64,000 nt of DNA from Paracoccus isoporae (GTDB lineage: Bacteria > Pseudomonadota > Alphaproteobacteria > Rhodobacterales > Rhodobacteraceae): NCBI RefSeq assembly GCF_900101865.1, contig NZ_FNAH01000011.1:1-64000 (forward strand), given 5' to 3'. Of the stretch, positions 48,536 through 56,653 are shown piece after piece. A program made the position numbers and the translations under genes. Every line of letters starts with the position of its first letter. Position 1 is the stretch's first letter. The notes below the pieces were generated by a model. The model was not told the DNA's origin. It saw nothing but the letters and a program-made list of their open reading frames with translations, and searched no databases.

Positions 48536-48975
48536 GGCTGTTGCTCCTGCGGCCTCATCGCGCCCGGTCCGAGAACCGGAACGCTGATTTCCATTCGGGC
48601 ACCCGATGCGAAGGTCAGGATCAACGGCAAATCGGTGCCTTCTTCGAGTTTTTCCGACAGGCCCATCAGCATCAGATGCATGCTGCCGGGCGCGAGGGTT
48701 ACTGGTTCTCCGGAGGGCAGGTCCAAGCCGTCGACCTCAACCATTCGGCTAATGCCATCGTTGTCGGTCTCGACGGCGTGAATCGTGACGTTCCCAGCGA
48801 TCGGCGTCGTGATTGCGACCAGTTGATCACTCTGATTGCTCGTGAGCGTGAGATAGGCCGCAGCCGGACGGGAGGCGAGGATGCTCGCGCGGGCCCAACC
48901 ATCCGATATCGTCACATCGGCCGATGCGAAGAACGGCCAGAGTGTTAACACGGTTGCAAGTGCGGTGATCTTCAT
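48532..48975 (-). CDS. PCuAC-type periplasmic copper chaperone, copy 2
   Basis: A 147-residue exported protein. Signal about 1-19 (ending F-A-S-A). Cu(I) ligands in T-I-H-A-V, S-R-M-V-E and S-M-H-L-M-L-M. An ATG 21 bases upstream that overlaps the SCO stop is an alternative start, but the shorter version gives a normal signal peptide with AAGGA upstream. Related to the 31.5 kb copy; both are next to SCO genes. Confidence 0.9.
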   Translation of the reverse strand: MKITALATVLTLWPFFASADVTISDGWARASILASRPAAAYLTLTSNQSDQLVAITTPIAGNVTIHAVETDNDGISRMVEVDGLDLPSGEPVTLAPGSMHLMLMGLSEKLEEGTDLPLILTFASGARMEISVPVLGPGAMRPQEQQP

Positions 48976-48992
48976 TTGGTAAGTTCCTTCAC

Positions 48993-49628
48993 TCATAACT
49001 TTTTGCGGATTTCCTGCGCCAGCGCCTCCGGCGGTTGGCCGCCTTCCTGATAGACCGCCTCAAATTCGCCACTGGGCTGCATGAGGTAGATGTGTCCGGC
49101 ATGCGCCATGAAATAACCGTCCGGCGCGCTATCGTCCTCGGTCCGCTCGTACCATGTGCGGAAATTCCTGGTGGCCTCGGCAACCTGCGCTTCAGTCCCG
49201 GTCAGGCCGATCAGGCTCGGATGAAAGACTGATACATATTCAGCCATTACCGGCACTGTGTCGCGTTCCGGATCGACCGTGATGAAGATCGGCGCCACCT
49301 GGTCCGCATCTTCGCCGAGCAGATCCACGACGCTGGCCATGTAGGCCAGAGTGGTGGGGCAGATGTCAGGACAATTCGTAAATCCGAAGAATACAAGTTG
49401 CCAGCGATAGGTGTAATCGGCTTGGGTCACCTCTTGTCCGGTATGATCCGTGAGTGAAAATTCGGATCGAATATCCGCCTCGCCCGAATAGCGGACGGTC
49501 TTCGATCCGTTGCCGAGATACATGTCCAAGGCCCAAGATATCGCCACCCCGGCGATGACCAAAATTACAGTGCCCCACAATATAGTTCTCAAGAGCCGCG
49601 CCTTGGGAGAGGTTTCACTGGGTTCCAT
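48993..49628 (-). CDS. SCO1/SenC copper chaperone, third complete copy
   Basis: A 211-residue membrane-anchored SCO protein: transmembrane helix about 16-34, then copper motif C-P-D-I-C-P and distal His in F-M-A-H-A-G-H. The second ATG is used because GGAG lies six bases before it. It overlaps the DsbA-like gene upstream by 14 bases. Together with PCuAC it forms the periplasmic copper transfer pair of this operon. Confidence 0.92.
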   Translation of the reverse strand: MEPSETSPKARLLRTILWGTVILVIAGVAISWALDMYLGNGSKTVRYSGEADIRSEFSLTDHTGQEVTQADYTYRWQLVFFGFTNCPDICPTTLAYMASVVDLLGEDADQVAPIFITVDPERDTVPVMAEYVSVFHPSLIGLTGTEAQVAEATRNFRTWYERTEDDSAPDGYFMAHAGHIYLMQPSGEFEAVYQEGGQPPEALAQEIRKKL

Positions 49629-50379
49629 CGACATCTCCGGCCTCCGAAATCAAAGCCTGAAGATCGGCCTTTTCCAACAATCCAGGAACGAGCGTCTCGC
49701 CGATCAGAAACGTCGGCGTGCCGGATATCCCGAGCTGCCCCGCAAGGTTTCGAGACGTTTCGATATGGGCGTCGATTTCGGGCGCGGCCATGTCCACCTG
49801 CAACTGGTCGTAATCCAGACCCGCCTGTTCAGCAGCCCGCCTTATGAAGACGGTATTGGCGCGAGGCTGCGCCATCAGAGCCTCGTGAAACGCTTCAAAC
49901 TTGTTCTGTTTTATTGCCGCCAGCGACGCCCGAGCCGCCAGTTTGGAGTCTGGCCCGAGAATGGGCCACTCCCTCATGATGATGCGCAAATCCGGGTTCT
50001 CCTCGATCAATTCGAAAAGGACCGGGGCCGCGCGTCGGCAATAGGGGCAGTTGTAGTCAAAGAATTCGACAAGCACGATGTCGCCATCAGGATTGCCCAT
50101 CACGCCGGTGTTCGCGTCCGTCCGCAGCAGTTCACCAACGCGCTGGATCGCAGCACGTTGTTGGGCTTGAGCTGCCGCTTCAGCCTCTTCCTGGAAGGCC
50201 AGGAGCGTATCCACGAGAACTTCCGGGTTCTCGCGGATGGTTTGCAGGATCAAGGCTTTGATGGCCTCTTGCTCAACCTGCTCGAGCGGCGTCGATTGCT
50301 GGGCTAGCGAAGTCGCGGGCGCAGAAATCAGCGCCCAAAGCAAAACTGCAAGCATGTGAAGGGTAGTTTTGAATGTCAT
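49615..50379 (-). CDS. DsbA/BdbD-like disulfide oxidoreductase (ScsC-type)
   Basis: A 254-residue exported protein. Signal about 1-26 (ending S-L-A-Q), a helical N-terminal segment with Gln/Ala-rich coiled coil (about 30-80, as in trimeric ScsC), then a DsbA domain with active site C-P-Y-C in F-F-D-Y-N-C-P-Y-C and cis-proline G-T-P-T-F. ScsC-type proteins isomerise disulfides and bind copper. No DsbB partner is in this operon; one is at 30.4 kb. Confidence 0.88.
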   Translation of the reverse strand: MTFKTTLHMLAVLLWALISAPATSLAQQSTPLEQVEQEAIKALILQTIRENPEVLVDTLLAFQEEAEAAAQAQQRAAIQRVGELLRTDANTGVMGNPDGDIVLVEFFDYNCPYCRRAAPVLFELIEENPDLRIIMREWPILGPDSKLAARASLAAIKQNKFEAFHEALMAQPRANTVFIRRAAEQAGLDYDQLQVDMAAPEIDAHIETSRNLAGQLGISGTPTFLIGETLVPGLLEKADLQALISEAGDVDGTQ

Positions 50380-50431
50380 CTCGATTTTCCGCGCCTTATC
50401 GCCGGGGGCATCAGCCTCCGGCGATAACTGT

Positions 50432-50704
50432 TCAGCCCTTGTCGGTCGAAGTGGCGGCTCCATTCTCGGAGTTGTTCATTGCCTCCATCATCTCTGTGCA
50501 GGCCTCCATCATCGGGCCCATTTTCTGCATCATCTTCATCATGGGCATCATGCCGTCCATGTCGGCGTTCATTATGTTGCCGGCCATGCCGCTCTCACCG
50601 TCCATCATCTGGCCGGACAAACCGGTGTTGTCCTGGGCAACCACGCCGGTGGCCAAAAGTGTGGACACGGCAGTCGCCATGCTCAGGTTCTTGAAAAGTG
50701 TCAT
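50432..50704 (-). CDS. Methionine-rich periplasmic protein
   Basis: A 90-residue exported peptide. Signal about 1-23 (ending G-V-V-A-Q), then a mature chain of 67 residues with about 18 methionines, arranged as M-M, M-x-x-M-M (M-M-P-M-M-K-M-M-Q-K-M) plus a single cysteine (E-A-C-T-E-M-M). Methionine clusters of this kind bind Cu(I) or Ag(I) in the oxidising periplasm. It is flanked by DsbA-like and Cys-rich membrane genes. No named family. Confidence 0.8.
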   Translation of the reverse strand: MTLFKNLSMATAVSTLLATGVVAQDNTGLSGQMMDGESGMAGNIMNADMDGMMPMMKMMQKMGPMMEACTEMMEAMNNSENGAATSTDKG

Positions 50705-50725
50705 TAAGTTTCTCCTTCAGGTTTT

Positions 50726-51013
50726 CTAGAGCTTTTCGGGTTCAGTCCCTCGACAAGCTCGGCTCTGCGGCCGAGTTACTTTTTCGCATGAGTTGGATTT
50801 GCACATCACGCAGACGCCAAGCCCGCACATCACGGCGCAGGGTGCCACGGCCAGGATCAGCGGCGCGGCTCCGATGGCCGTCACCCAGCCCCAATTCAAG
50901 TAAAGCCCGGCGCCAATGATCGCCATTGACGCAAGAATCAGACTTCGCCGTCCCAATTGCGGCCGCCACGGACGTGCCTCCGGCGTTTCGGTGTAAGGTG
51001 ATGTTTCGGACAT
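50726..51013 (-). CDS. Small membrane protein with cysteine cluster
   Basis: A 95-residue protein with two closely spaced hydrophobic helices (about 24-42 and 44-64). The second ends in A-P-C-A-V-M-C-G-L-G-V-C-V-M-C, so four cysteines line the helix end, with two more after. Similar small proteins with P-C-A-x-M-C are common in copper islands but have no known function. Metal binding at the membrane is likely. Confidence 0.72.
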   Translation of the reverse strand: MSETSPYTETPEARPWRPQLGRRSLILASMAIIGAGLYLNWGWVTAIGAAPLILAVAPCAVMCGLGVCVMCKSNSCEKVTRPQSRACRGTEPEKL

Positions 51014-51016
51014 TGG

Positions 51017-51541
51017 CTATTCACTCCTTTCGTTGATGATGGTCTGGATTTGGGCCATGACTTCATGGCTGTCCCATTCGGCCGGCCCCACAAGTCGTCC
51101 GCGCTCGAAACCGTTGCGATCGATCAAGATCGTGGTGGGAAGGCCCAGTACACCGAATGCCAGCATCGCCCTTGTGCTGTCGGCGAGGTACATTCCCAGA
51201 TGGCGAATGCCGATTTCCTCGTAGAAGCGGCGCACCACCTTCATTCCCGCGCGGTCGATCGAGAGTGGCAGGACATGGAAATCGTCCCCGCCCAGCTTTT
51301 CCTGCAAAGCGTCGAGCGTTGGCATCTCTTCACGACAGGGAACACACCAGGTTGCCCAGATGTTCAGTAGGACCACCCTGCCCCGGAAATCCGCCAGCGT
51401 CAGATCGCGCCCCGCCCCGTCCACGAAGGGCGGCGACAACATCTCTCGCGGCTTTTCGTGAAGCGGCATCAATGGTCTAGCTTGAACCGGCCTTGCGACG
51501 CCAATCGCCGCCATGCCAGTCAACAATTCACGTCGTTTCAT
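51017..51541 (-). CDS. TlpA-like periplasmic thioredoxin, copy 2
   Basis: A 174-residue exported thioredoxin-fold protein. Arg-rich signal (M-K-R-R-E-L-L-T-G), active site W-C-V-P-C (the copy at 24.0 kb has W-C-P-P-C), then R-E-E-M-P-T-L-D and cis-proline G-L-P-T-T. Strong similarity to that copy along the whole length. ATGA overlap with the dsbE-type gene. Upstream in-frame sequence belongs to dsbE. Confidence 0.9.
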   Translation of the reverse strand: MKRRELLTGMAAIGVARPVQARPLMPLHEKPREMLSPPFVDGAGRDLTLADFRGRVVLLNIWATWCVPCREEMPTLDALQEKLGGDDFHVLPLSIDRAGMKVVRRFYEEIGIRHLGMYLADSTRAMLAFGVLGLPTTILIDRNGFERGRLVGPAEWDSHEVMAQIQTIINERSE

Positions 51542-52107
51542 GATCCCGCTCCTTCCTGAAGACGCCGCACCACGGGAAGGATGTTTTCCTCCAGAGAGTT
51601 GCGGTTGAAGGGGCCGATATGCTTGTAGGCAATCCGGCCCTCGGCATCGATCACGAAGGTCTCGGGCAAGCCGTAGACGCCCCAATCGATGGACACGCGC
51701 CCGTTCCGGTCGGCGCCGATGCGGGTGTAAGGGTCACCAAGCTCATCGAGAAAGCCCAATGCCTCTTCGGGACGGTCCTTGTAGTTTATGCCGAAGATCG
51801 GGACTTCACCCTGCGCCGCCAGTTCGTTCAGCAACGGCATCTCTACCCGGCACGGCACGCACCAGGACGCCCAGACGTTCACGATAGACACCTGCCCTTT
51901 GAGGTCGGCGGTCGACAGACCGTCGGTTCGTCCCTCTATCGGCGGCAAGTCGAACTCAGGCACCGCCTTGCCAACAAGTGGGGAAGGAAGAGTGTCGTTG
52001 CCATTGAACAGGCCCCAATAAAAACCTGCGCCGATGAGGGCGAAGATCGCAACTGGCAGCACGGTGACAAGCCGACCCTTACGGCGATTGGCCTCGACCG
52101 CGCTCAT
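51538..52107 (-). CDS. DsbE/CcmG-like thiol:disulfide protein, copy 2
   Basis: A 189-residue membrane-anchored protein closely matching the 24.5 kb copy: anchor helix (about 14-33), W-C-V-P-C active site near 88, G-I-N-Y-K-D and Y-G-L-P-E-T. It overlaps the cytochrome c gene upstream and the tlpA-like gene downstream by four bases each. Being next to a cytochrome c gene, it may support heme attachment as well as copper thiols. Confidence 0.9.
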   Translation of the reverse strand: MSAVEANRRKGRLVTVLPVAIFALIGAGFYWGLFNGNDTLPSPLVGKAVPEFDLPPIEGRTDGLSTADLKGQVSIVNVWASWCVPCRVEMPLLNELAAQGEVPIFGINYKDRPEEALGFLDELGDPYTRIGADRNGRVSIDWGVYGLPETFVIDAEGRIAYKHIGPFNRNSLEENILPVVRRLQEGAGS

Positions 52108-52589
52108 AAATCACCCTTGTCGTTGACAGAGACTTCCGCCTGGAATTCGCGCTGTCGATCCGGCCAGGTGCTTTTGATGTAAGAGAGAACATCGGCAATC
52201 TCGTCGTCGGTCAGGATGCCTTCAAACGCCGGCATGTCGCTTTCATAACCGGGCACGACGGCACCGACGCCGCCCTTGGTTACGATAAAGAGGTTCCGGT
52301 CCGAATGGTGCCAGGTATGGCCGGTTTCGTCATGTGGCGGAGCGGGCATGCGCCCATTGTCTAGACGCCGCCGCCAATCGGGCTGCCCTTCCAGTTCGGC
52401 ACCATGACAGGACGCGCAATTCTTCGCGTAGAGCGTCTCGCCGGCTGCGATGTCCGCAGTAGTCACGGGTTCACCGAGGAAGGACAGCCCATCCACAGAA
52501 GCTTCGTCACTTTCCGACTGCGCGAGGACGGCAAAGCCGATCGCGGATAGTGCGACGATGGCGGCACCGATTGTTGCGGCCCGCCTCAT
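52104..52589 (-). CDS. Mono-heme cytochrome c
   Basis: A 161-residue exported protein. Signal or anchor about 1-23, then a class I cytochrome c with heme site C-A-S-C-H (near 58-62) and an axial Met probably in D-M-P-A-F. Cytochromes of this type are frequent neighbours of multicopper oxidases and SCO genes and may take electrons during Cu(I) oxidation. Four-base overlaps on both sides. Confidence 0.9.
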   Translation of the reverse strand: MRRAATIGAAIVALSAIGFAVLAQSESDEASVDGLSFLGEPVTTADIAAGETLYAKNCASCHGAELEGQPDWRRRLDNGRMPAPPHDETGHTWHHSDRNLFIVTKGGVGAVVPGYESDMPAFEGILTDDEIADVLSYIKSTWPDRQREFQAEVSVNDKGDL

Positions 52590-52726
52590 GTCGCACTCCT
52601 GAGGTATTTCACGAGTGCGACGAGGCTGAGCACCAGAACCGCAGCGACGAGCAGGAGCAATAGCCCTCCACCGAACATCATCACACCCATCATCGGGCCG
52701 TTCATCATGTCCATGCAGTTACTCAT
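52586..52726 (-). CDS. Methionine-rich mini-membrane protein, copy 1
   Basis: A 46-residue peptide. The first 20 residues contain nine methionines and one Cys (N-C-M-D-M-M-N-G-P-M-M-G), followed by one hydrophobic helix (about 20-40) and a basic end V-K-Y-L-R-S. Its stop overlaps the cytochrome c start (ATGA) and its start overlaps the DUF411 stop by a few bases, so it is locked in the operon. A related 39-residue peptide is encoded at 59.2-59.3 kb. It resembles the membrane part of SHOCT-type proteins without the SHOCT tail. Confidence 0.65.
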   Translation of the reverse strand: MSNCMDMMNGPMMGVMMFGGGLLLLLVAAVLVLSLVALVKYLRSAT

Positions 52727-53216
52727 CGGAGTAAACGGCGATCCCGCCCTCGCCGAAGGCGTAGGTCTTGAGCGTACCGGTCTTTACTCTTGCCATGCCC
52801 GGTGCGTTCGCAGGCATGCCCGGCAAAGTAATGCCGGTGATGTCGGGCTTCTCCGCGACCAGCCTTTCCAGGATCTCCGAGGGCACCAGTCCACTGACAA
52901 AATAGCCTTCGATCTCGGCCAGATGACAGCCGAGCCCCTGTTCGGGAACGCCGACTTCGATCGAGCGCTTGTCGAATTCCCGATCGTCGATGCGTGTTAC
53001 CGTATAACCGTTCTCTTCCAGGTAATCGGCGTAGGTGTCGCAGCAACCGCAGCCCGGATCGCGCCAGATCGTGATCTGCTTCGTTCCGTCTGACACGTCG
53101 GTACTTGCGGGACCGGTCGCGTCTTCGGTGCTTTGTGCTGAAGTCAGCGTCGTGAAAGTGAAGGTTCCGCCGACGCCAAGTGCAGCAAGCGAAGCCAGGA
53201 CATATCTTCTGTTCAT
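52719..53216 (-). CDS. DUF411 periplasmic metal-binding protein, copy 2
   Basis: A 165-residue exported protein. Signal with paired Arg (M-N-R-R-Y-V-L-A) ending near T-S-A-Q, then D-P-G-C-G-C-C with the family's Cys motif, G-L-G-C-H and L-P-G-M-P. Start chosen with GGAG six bases before it. Sequence identity with the 34.0 kb copy is moderate, so the two arrived separately or diverged long ago. Confidence 0.88.
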   Translation of the reverse strand: MNRRYVLASLAALGVGGTFTFTTLTSAQSTEDATGPASTDVSDGTKQITIWRDPGCGCCDTYADYLEENGYTVTRIDDREFDKRSIEVGVPEQGLGCHLAEIEGYFVSGLVPSEILERLVAEKPDITGITLPGMPANAPGMARVKTGTLKTYAFGEGGIAVYSDE

Positions 53217-53227
53217 GGGGTTCTCCA

Positions 53228-54160
53228 TCATGCGACCGCGAGCGCGGCCCAGGTAGCGCCGCCATCGCGGCTGAGGTTCAGGGTGCCGTCGAGGAGGGCG
53301 GCTACGTGATTTTCGTCCCTAGGGTGGACCGCGACGGCCCTCCCCTGCCCTTTTGCCTTCTGGGTCCAAACCACGCCGCCGTTCTGCGACGCCCACACCC
53401 CCGACGGCAGCGCCGCATATAGTGTCGAAGGTGCCGAAGGGGCGCTGGCCAGTGACAGGACCGGCTCATCCGTCGGCAGCGGTGCCTCGGCAGGTGGCGC
53501 ATCGCCCGTCACCAGCGCGTCCATCGCATTGCCGGGCTGAACTTCCTGCCAGCGGCAGAAACAGTCTGGAACACGGGTCAGGCCTTTCTCGGTTCCGGCA
53601 TAGATCCAGATGCCGCCCATCCCGGTTTCGAGATCAACCGATGCCAGCGTCAGCGGGTCGCGCTCGGCCGCGTCGAGCCAGGGCCGGTCCATGGCCAGGG
53701 CCCAGGTTGCGCCTGCATCCTCGCTCTTCCAGAGGCCGTCGCCGCGGATCGCGGCATAGATCATGTCGGGGTTTCCGGCGGCCACAGCCAGCGCCGTGAC
53801 CTCACCGGAGGCAAGCCCGTCGCTTCGGGTAGTCCATGACGATCCGCCATCGCCGGACACGGCCACCCCTCCCCGCGCCAGTCCGGCAAGGAGACGTCCG
53901 GGACGCGCAGGATGCGTGGCGATCGAGGAGACCGGGGAAGGTGTCGGTCTCACATGCCAGCTGCGACCGCCGTCGAGGCTGGCCCTCAGTGTTGCGCCTG
54001 CGATCAGCAGCGTGTCGCCGTCGAAGGCGAGCGTTCGAATATCGGCCGCCCGGTCGGCCGCGCGCACCGCGCCGGGCAATACGAGCACTGTGGCTGCACC
54101 CATACCCAGTGCCAGGAAGTGGCGTCTGTCCGGCTCAAAAATCAAGGTACTGTTAGTCAT
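53228..54160 (-). CDS. Exported BNR/Ycf48-like beta-propeller protein
   Basis: A 310-residue protein with a Tat-type signal (D-R-R-H-F-L-A-L-G-M-G). The mature chain is a beta-propeller built from BNR-like repeats with the S-x-D-x-G-x-x-W pattern (S-L-D-G-G-R-S-W, S-G-D-G-G-S-S-W, S-E-D-A-G-A-T-W, S-R-D-G-G-A-T-W). No sialidase catalytic residues were noticed. Probably a scaffold or assembly factor for the multicopper oxidase encoded just before it (20-base gap). Start chosen where a proper signal begins. Confidence 0.82.
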   Translation of the reverse strand: MTNSTLIFEPDRRHFLALGMGAATVLVLPGAVRAADRAADIRTLAFDGDTLLIAGATLRASLDGGRSWHVRPTPSPVSSIATHPARPGRLLAGLARGGVAVSGDGGSSWTTRSDGLASGEVTALAVAAGNPDMIYAAIRGDGLWKSEDAGATWALAMDRPWLDAAERDPLTLASVDLETGMGGIWIYAGTEKGLTRVPDCFCRWQEVQPGNAMDALVTGDAPPAEAPLPTDEPVLSLASAPSAPSTLYAALPSGVWASQNGGVVWTQKAKGQGRAVAVHPRDENHVAALLDGTLNLSRDGGATWAALAVA

Positions 54161-54180
54161 ATCTTGTCCTCCTCCGGAGC

Positions 54181-55632
54181 TCATGCGACGCGGATCACGC
54201 CCATCATTCCCGCAGCCTGGTGTTCGAGAATGTGGCAGTGGAACATCCAGTCGCCGAGGTTGTCGGCGACGAAGGCGATCTCGACCCGTTCGCGGGGCGC
54301 CATGAGCACCGTGTCCTGCCATTCCCGATGCGGCGTCGGCGCACCGTTTCGGCTGATTACGCGGAATGAGTGGCCGTGCAGATGAATCGGGTGATCAAAA
54401 GCGGTCGCGTTGGTCATTTCCAGAATGTGACTTGCGTCGCGTTTAAGCGTCAGGAACGGGTCGAGCACATGCCCCTCGGCGGCTTTTCCGTTGACGAACC
54501 AGATGCCGCGTCCGTCATGCATCATGCCCATCATCCCGCCGCCCATCATGCCTCCACGCGGCTCCAGGCCCATCTCCCGCTCCACCATCATGCCCATCAT
54601 CCCGCCGGTGAACGTCACCTCATGACGCTGCGCAGAACTCAGGTCTGGTTCGGGAATAGGGTTGACTGGCAGTGTGATCAGCCAGTCCGGTGTAGCCTCG
54701 CGCAGGGCGGTATCAGCGTAGGTGAAATCGAGGACTCGAAAATCGTTCCCGCGATAGGCACGGTCGACAAGCTGGGATTGCGCGCCGGGCACACCGATGC
54801 AATCCAGGATTACGTCGGCGCGCATTGCGGGTCCAAGAACGACAAGACCGCCCGGCGGGTCATGTGGCGTGACGGGTTGGCCGTCGAGCGCGATGATGCG
54901 CGGTGTATGGTCCCCGAAATCGAGCGCGAAGATCCGGGCATTCGCGGCGTTGATCAGGCGGAGGCGGATCCGCTCCCCTGATGCCACCTCGAATGTCTCC
55001 GGCACAAGACCGTTGATCGTCACGGTGTTGCCGAGGCGGCCCGCGTGACTCACGTCATGGGCATTGCCGAAATCGTCAGAAATCGATGCGTCGTCGGTCA
55101 GTCGCCAGTCGTCCAGCACCCAGGTAACTTCGCGGTCGACACGAGGCGGATTGGCCTCCTCGACGATAAGGGGACCGTAGAGACCGCGCCCGACCTGCTC
55201 GAAGCTGCGCTGGTGCGGGTGATACCAGAAGGTGCCGGCATCGACTGCATTGAATTCGTAAACGAACCTGTCGCCCGGAGCGATCGGAGCCTGTGTCAGA
55301 TGCGGCACCCCGTCCATTGCGTTGGGAAGCCGGATACCATGCCAATGCACGGTGGTTTCCTCCGCAAGGTCGTTGATAACCTCGACCTGAAGGCGATCAC
55401 CTTGCCGAAGGCGGATCTCCGGGCCCGGAACCTTACCGTTGTAGCACCAGGCCGCGGTGTCGGGATGTGGCTCAGGAACAAGCCGTGTCCTTCCCGGAGT
55501 GGCCCGGAGCGAGAATTTGCGGATCGCGGCTTCCGCCATCCCCGGAAAAGGCAGGGTGGTGGACATCACACCCGCGAGCGACGACGCGACAAAGGCGCGG
55601 CGCGTGACGTTAGGTTTGCACTTCAAAGACAT
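54181..55632 (-). CDS. Tat-exported multicopper oxidase, copy 2
   Basis: A 483-residue periplasmic oxidase. Twin-arginine signal (T-R-R-A-F-V-A-S-S). Copper sites: V-H-W-H-G-I-R, F-W-Y-H-P-H-Q-R-S, H-P-I-H-L-H-G-H-S-F and F-H-C-H-I-L-E-H. Methionine-rich loop near 340-367 (M-M-G-M-M, G-G-M-M-G-G-G-M-M). The first oxidase at 15.6 kb is only moderately similar. Likely Cu(I) oxidase. The ribosome-binding site is weak. Confidence 0.92.
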   Translation of the reverse strand: MSLKCKPNVTRRAFVASSLAGVMSTTLPFPGMAEAAIRKFSLRATPGRTRLVPEPHPDTAAWCYNGKVPGPEIRLRQGDRLQVEVINDLAEETTVHWHGIRLPNAMDGVPHLTQAPIAPGDRFVYEFNAVDAGTFWYHPHQRSFEQVGRGLYGPLIVEEANPPRVDREVTWVLDDWRLTDDASISDDFGNAHDVSHAGRLGNTVTINGLVPETFEVASGERIRLRLINAANARIFALDFGDHTPRIIALDGQPVTPHDPPGGLVVLGPAMRADVILDCIGVPGAQSQLVDRAYRGNDFRVLDFTYADTALREATPDWLITLPVNPIPEPDLSSAQRHEVTFTGGMMGMMVEREMGLEPRGGMMGGGMMGMMHDGRGIWFVNGKAAEGHVLDPFLTLKRDASHILEMTNATAFDHPIHLHGHSFRVISRNGAPTPHREWQDTVLMAPRERVEIAFVADNLGDWMFHCHILEHQAAGMMGVIRVA

Positions 55633-55775
55633 CGGACAGGGGCTCTCTGATAATAATGGGGTCCTCCGCCGGAGCCAAAGCGGCAACTGCGGTTTGGAAT
55701 ACCCGCAACACGGAGCGGCATGGCTCCACTGTCACGGCATGACACTGCGACCGCGAAACCGCGGCGCGTGTCAGA

Positions 55776-56117
55776 TCAGAGAAGGAATCTTGGAGGCTGT
55801 TTGGCAGGCGGACTGCTCAGACCGCGAAAATCCCGCGCGATCGGCAGTCCATGAGCGCTCGAAACTGCAATTGAACCAAATTCCGCCGAGGCTCCCACCA
55901 GCGCGACGGCGGTCGCCGAGTTGCACACAAAATCGCATGCGACGCCCAAGGTTCCCGCCGTATCGTCATCACATGCCTCGCAGCCAGCACCTGCCATTTC
56001 AGCTCCGGCTGCGATCATTTCAGATGCCATCCTGGCCGAACCGGCCGCATGCGCAACCGAGCTTACCGCGAAGGCGGCAAGGACAGTTATCATGATGAGG
56101 CGGGCGACAAAGTGCAT
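55776..56117 (-). CDS. Small exported cysteine protein next to cueR
   Basis: A 113-residue exported protein. Signal about 1-24 (ending A-H-A-A), then a low-complexity Ala/Met/Glu part with C-E-A-C-D-D-D and, about 14 residues on, C-D-F-V-C. Two CxxC/CxxxC pairs suggest a metal-binding or disulfide hairpin. It starts four bases after the cueR stop and so is co-transcribed with it. No known function. Confidence 0.7.
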   Translation of the reverse strand: MHFVARLIMITVLAAFAVSSVAHAAGSARMASEMIAAGAEMAGAGCEACDDDTAGTLGVACDFVCNSATAVALVGASAEFGSIAVSSAHGLPIARDFRGLSSPPAKQPPRFLL

Positions 56118-56121
56118 GCGG

Positions 56122-56565
56122 TTAATTTACCAGTGTTCCGAGGGTTGTGCCAGTAGGATAGTTTCGTGTCTCCGCGAGGTCGGAATCTGTCAGGTCATCC
56201 ATTATCGGGCAGTCAGGACGATCATCGCCATGACACCGAACAACGAGATCACCAAGCGTTGCGCTCAGCGCCTGCAACTCCTCGATTTTTTGGTCCACCC
56301 GCGCGAGGTGGCTTTGGGCGATCGCCTTGACGTCGGCGCTGGACCGCTCGTGATCCTCGTACAGCGACAATAATGTGCGACACTCCTCAATGCTGAAACC
56401 CAACGATCGCGCCCGGCCGAGAAACGTCAGCTTGTGCAGCTCCTGAACAGTGAAATCGCGGTACCCGTTTTCACGCCGCGACGGTTGCACGAGTCCGATA
56501 TCCTCGTAATACCGGATCGTTTTCGCCGGCAATCCGCTCTGTTCCGAAACATTTCCGATGTTCAT
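56122..56565 (-). CDS. cueR: CueR-type Cu(I) MerR regulator
   Basis: A 147-residue regulator. MerR DNA-binding domain about 1-70, dimer helix, and metal loop with Cys111 and Cys119 (R-C-H-G-D-D-R-P-D-C-P-I). A Ser at about 75-76, where divalent sensors have Cys, marks a monovalent-copper sensor. Start MNIGNVSEQS. It is expected to act on its own promoter at 56.6 kb and that of the copper ATPase at 59.5 kb, both with TTCCAG dyads. Confidence 0.93.
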   Translation of the reverse strand: MNIGNVSEQSGLPAKTIRYYEDIGLVQPSRRENGYRDFTVQELHKLTFLGRARSLGFSIEECRTLLSLYEDHERSSADVKAIAQSHLARVDQKIEELQALSATLGDLVVRCHGDDRPDCPIMDDLTDSDLAETRNYPTGTTLGTLVN

Positions 56566-56591
56566 GGCTGGCAATCCTCTCCTTGAAACAC

Positions 56592-56622
56592 CAGATAGTC
56601 CTTCCACCTACTGGAAGGTCAA
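56592..56622 (-). promoter_or_regulatory. CueR-type promoter of cueR
   Basis: TTGACC and TATCTG boxes with a 19-base spacer carrying the dyad CCTTCC-AGTAGGT-GGAAGG. This is the standard CueR/HmrR arrangement, about 27 bases before the start codon. Confidence 0.75.
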
Positions 56623-56653
56623 GGGCGCTTGGCAATCATTTTCTGACGCCCTT

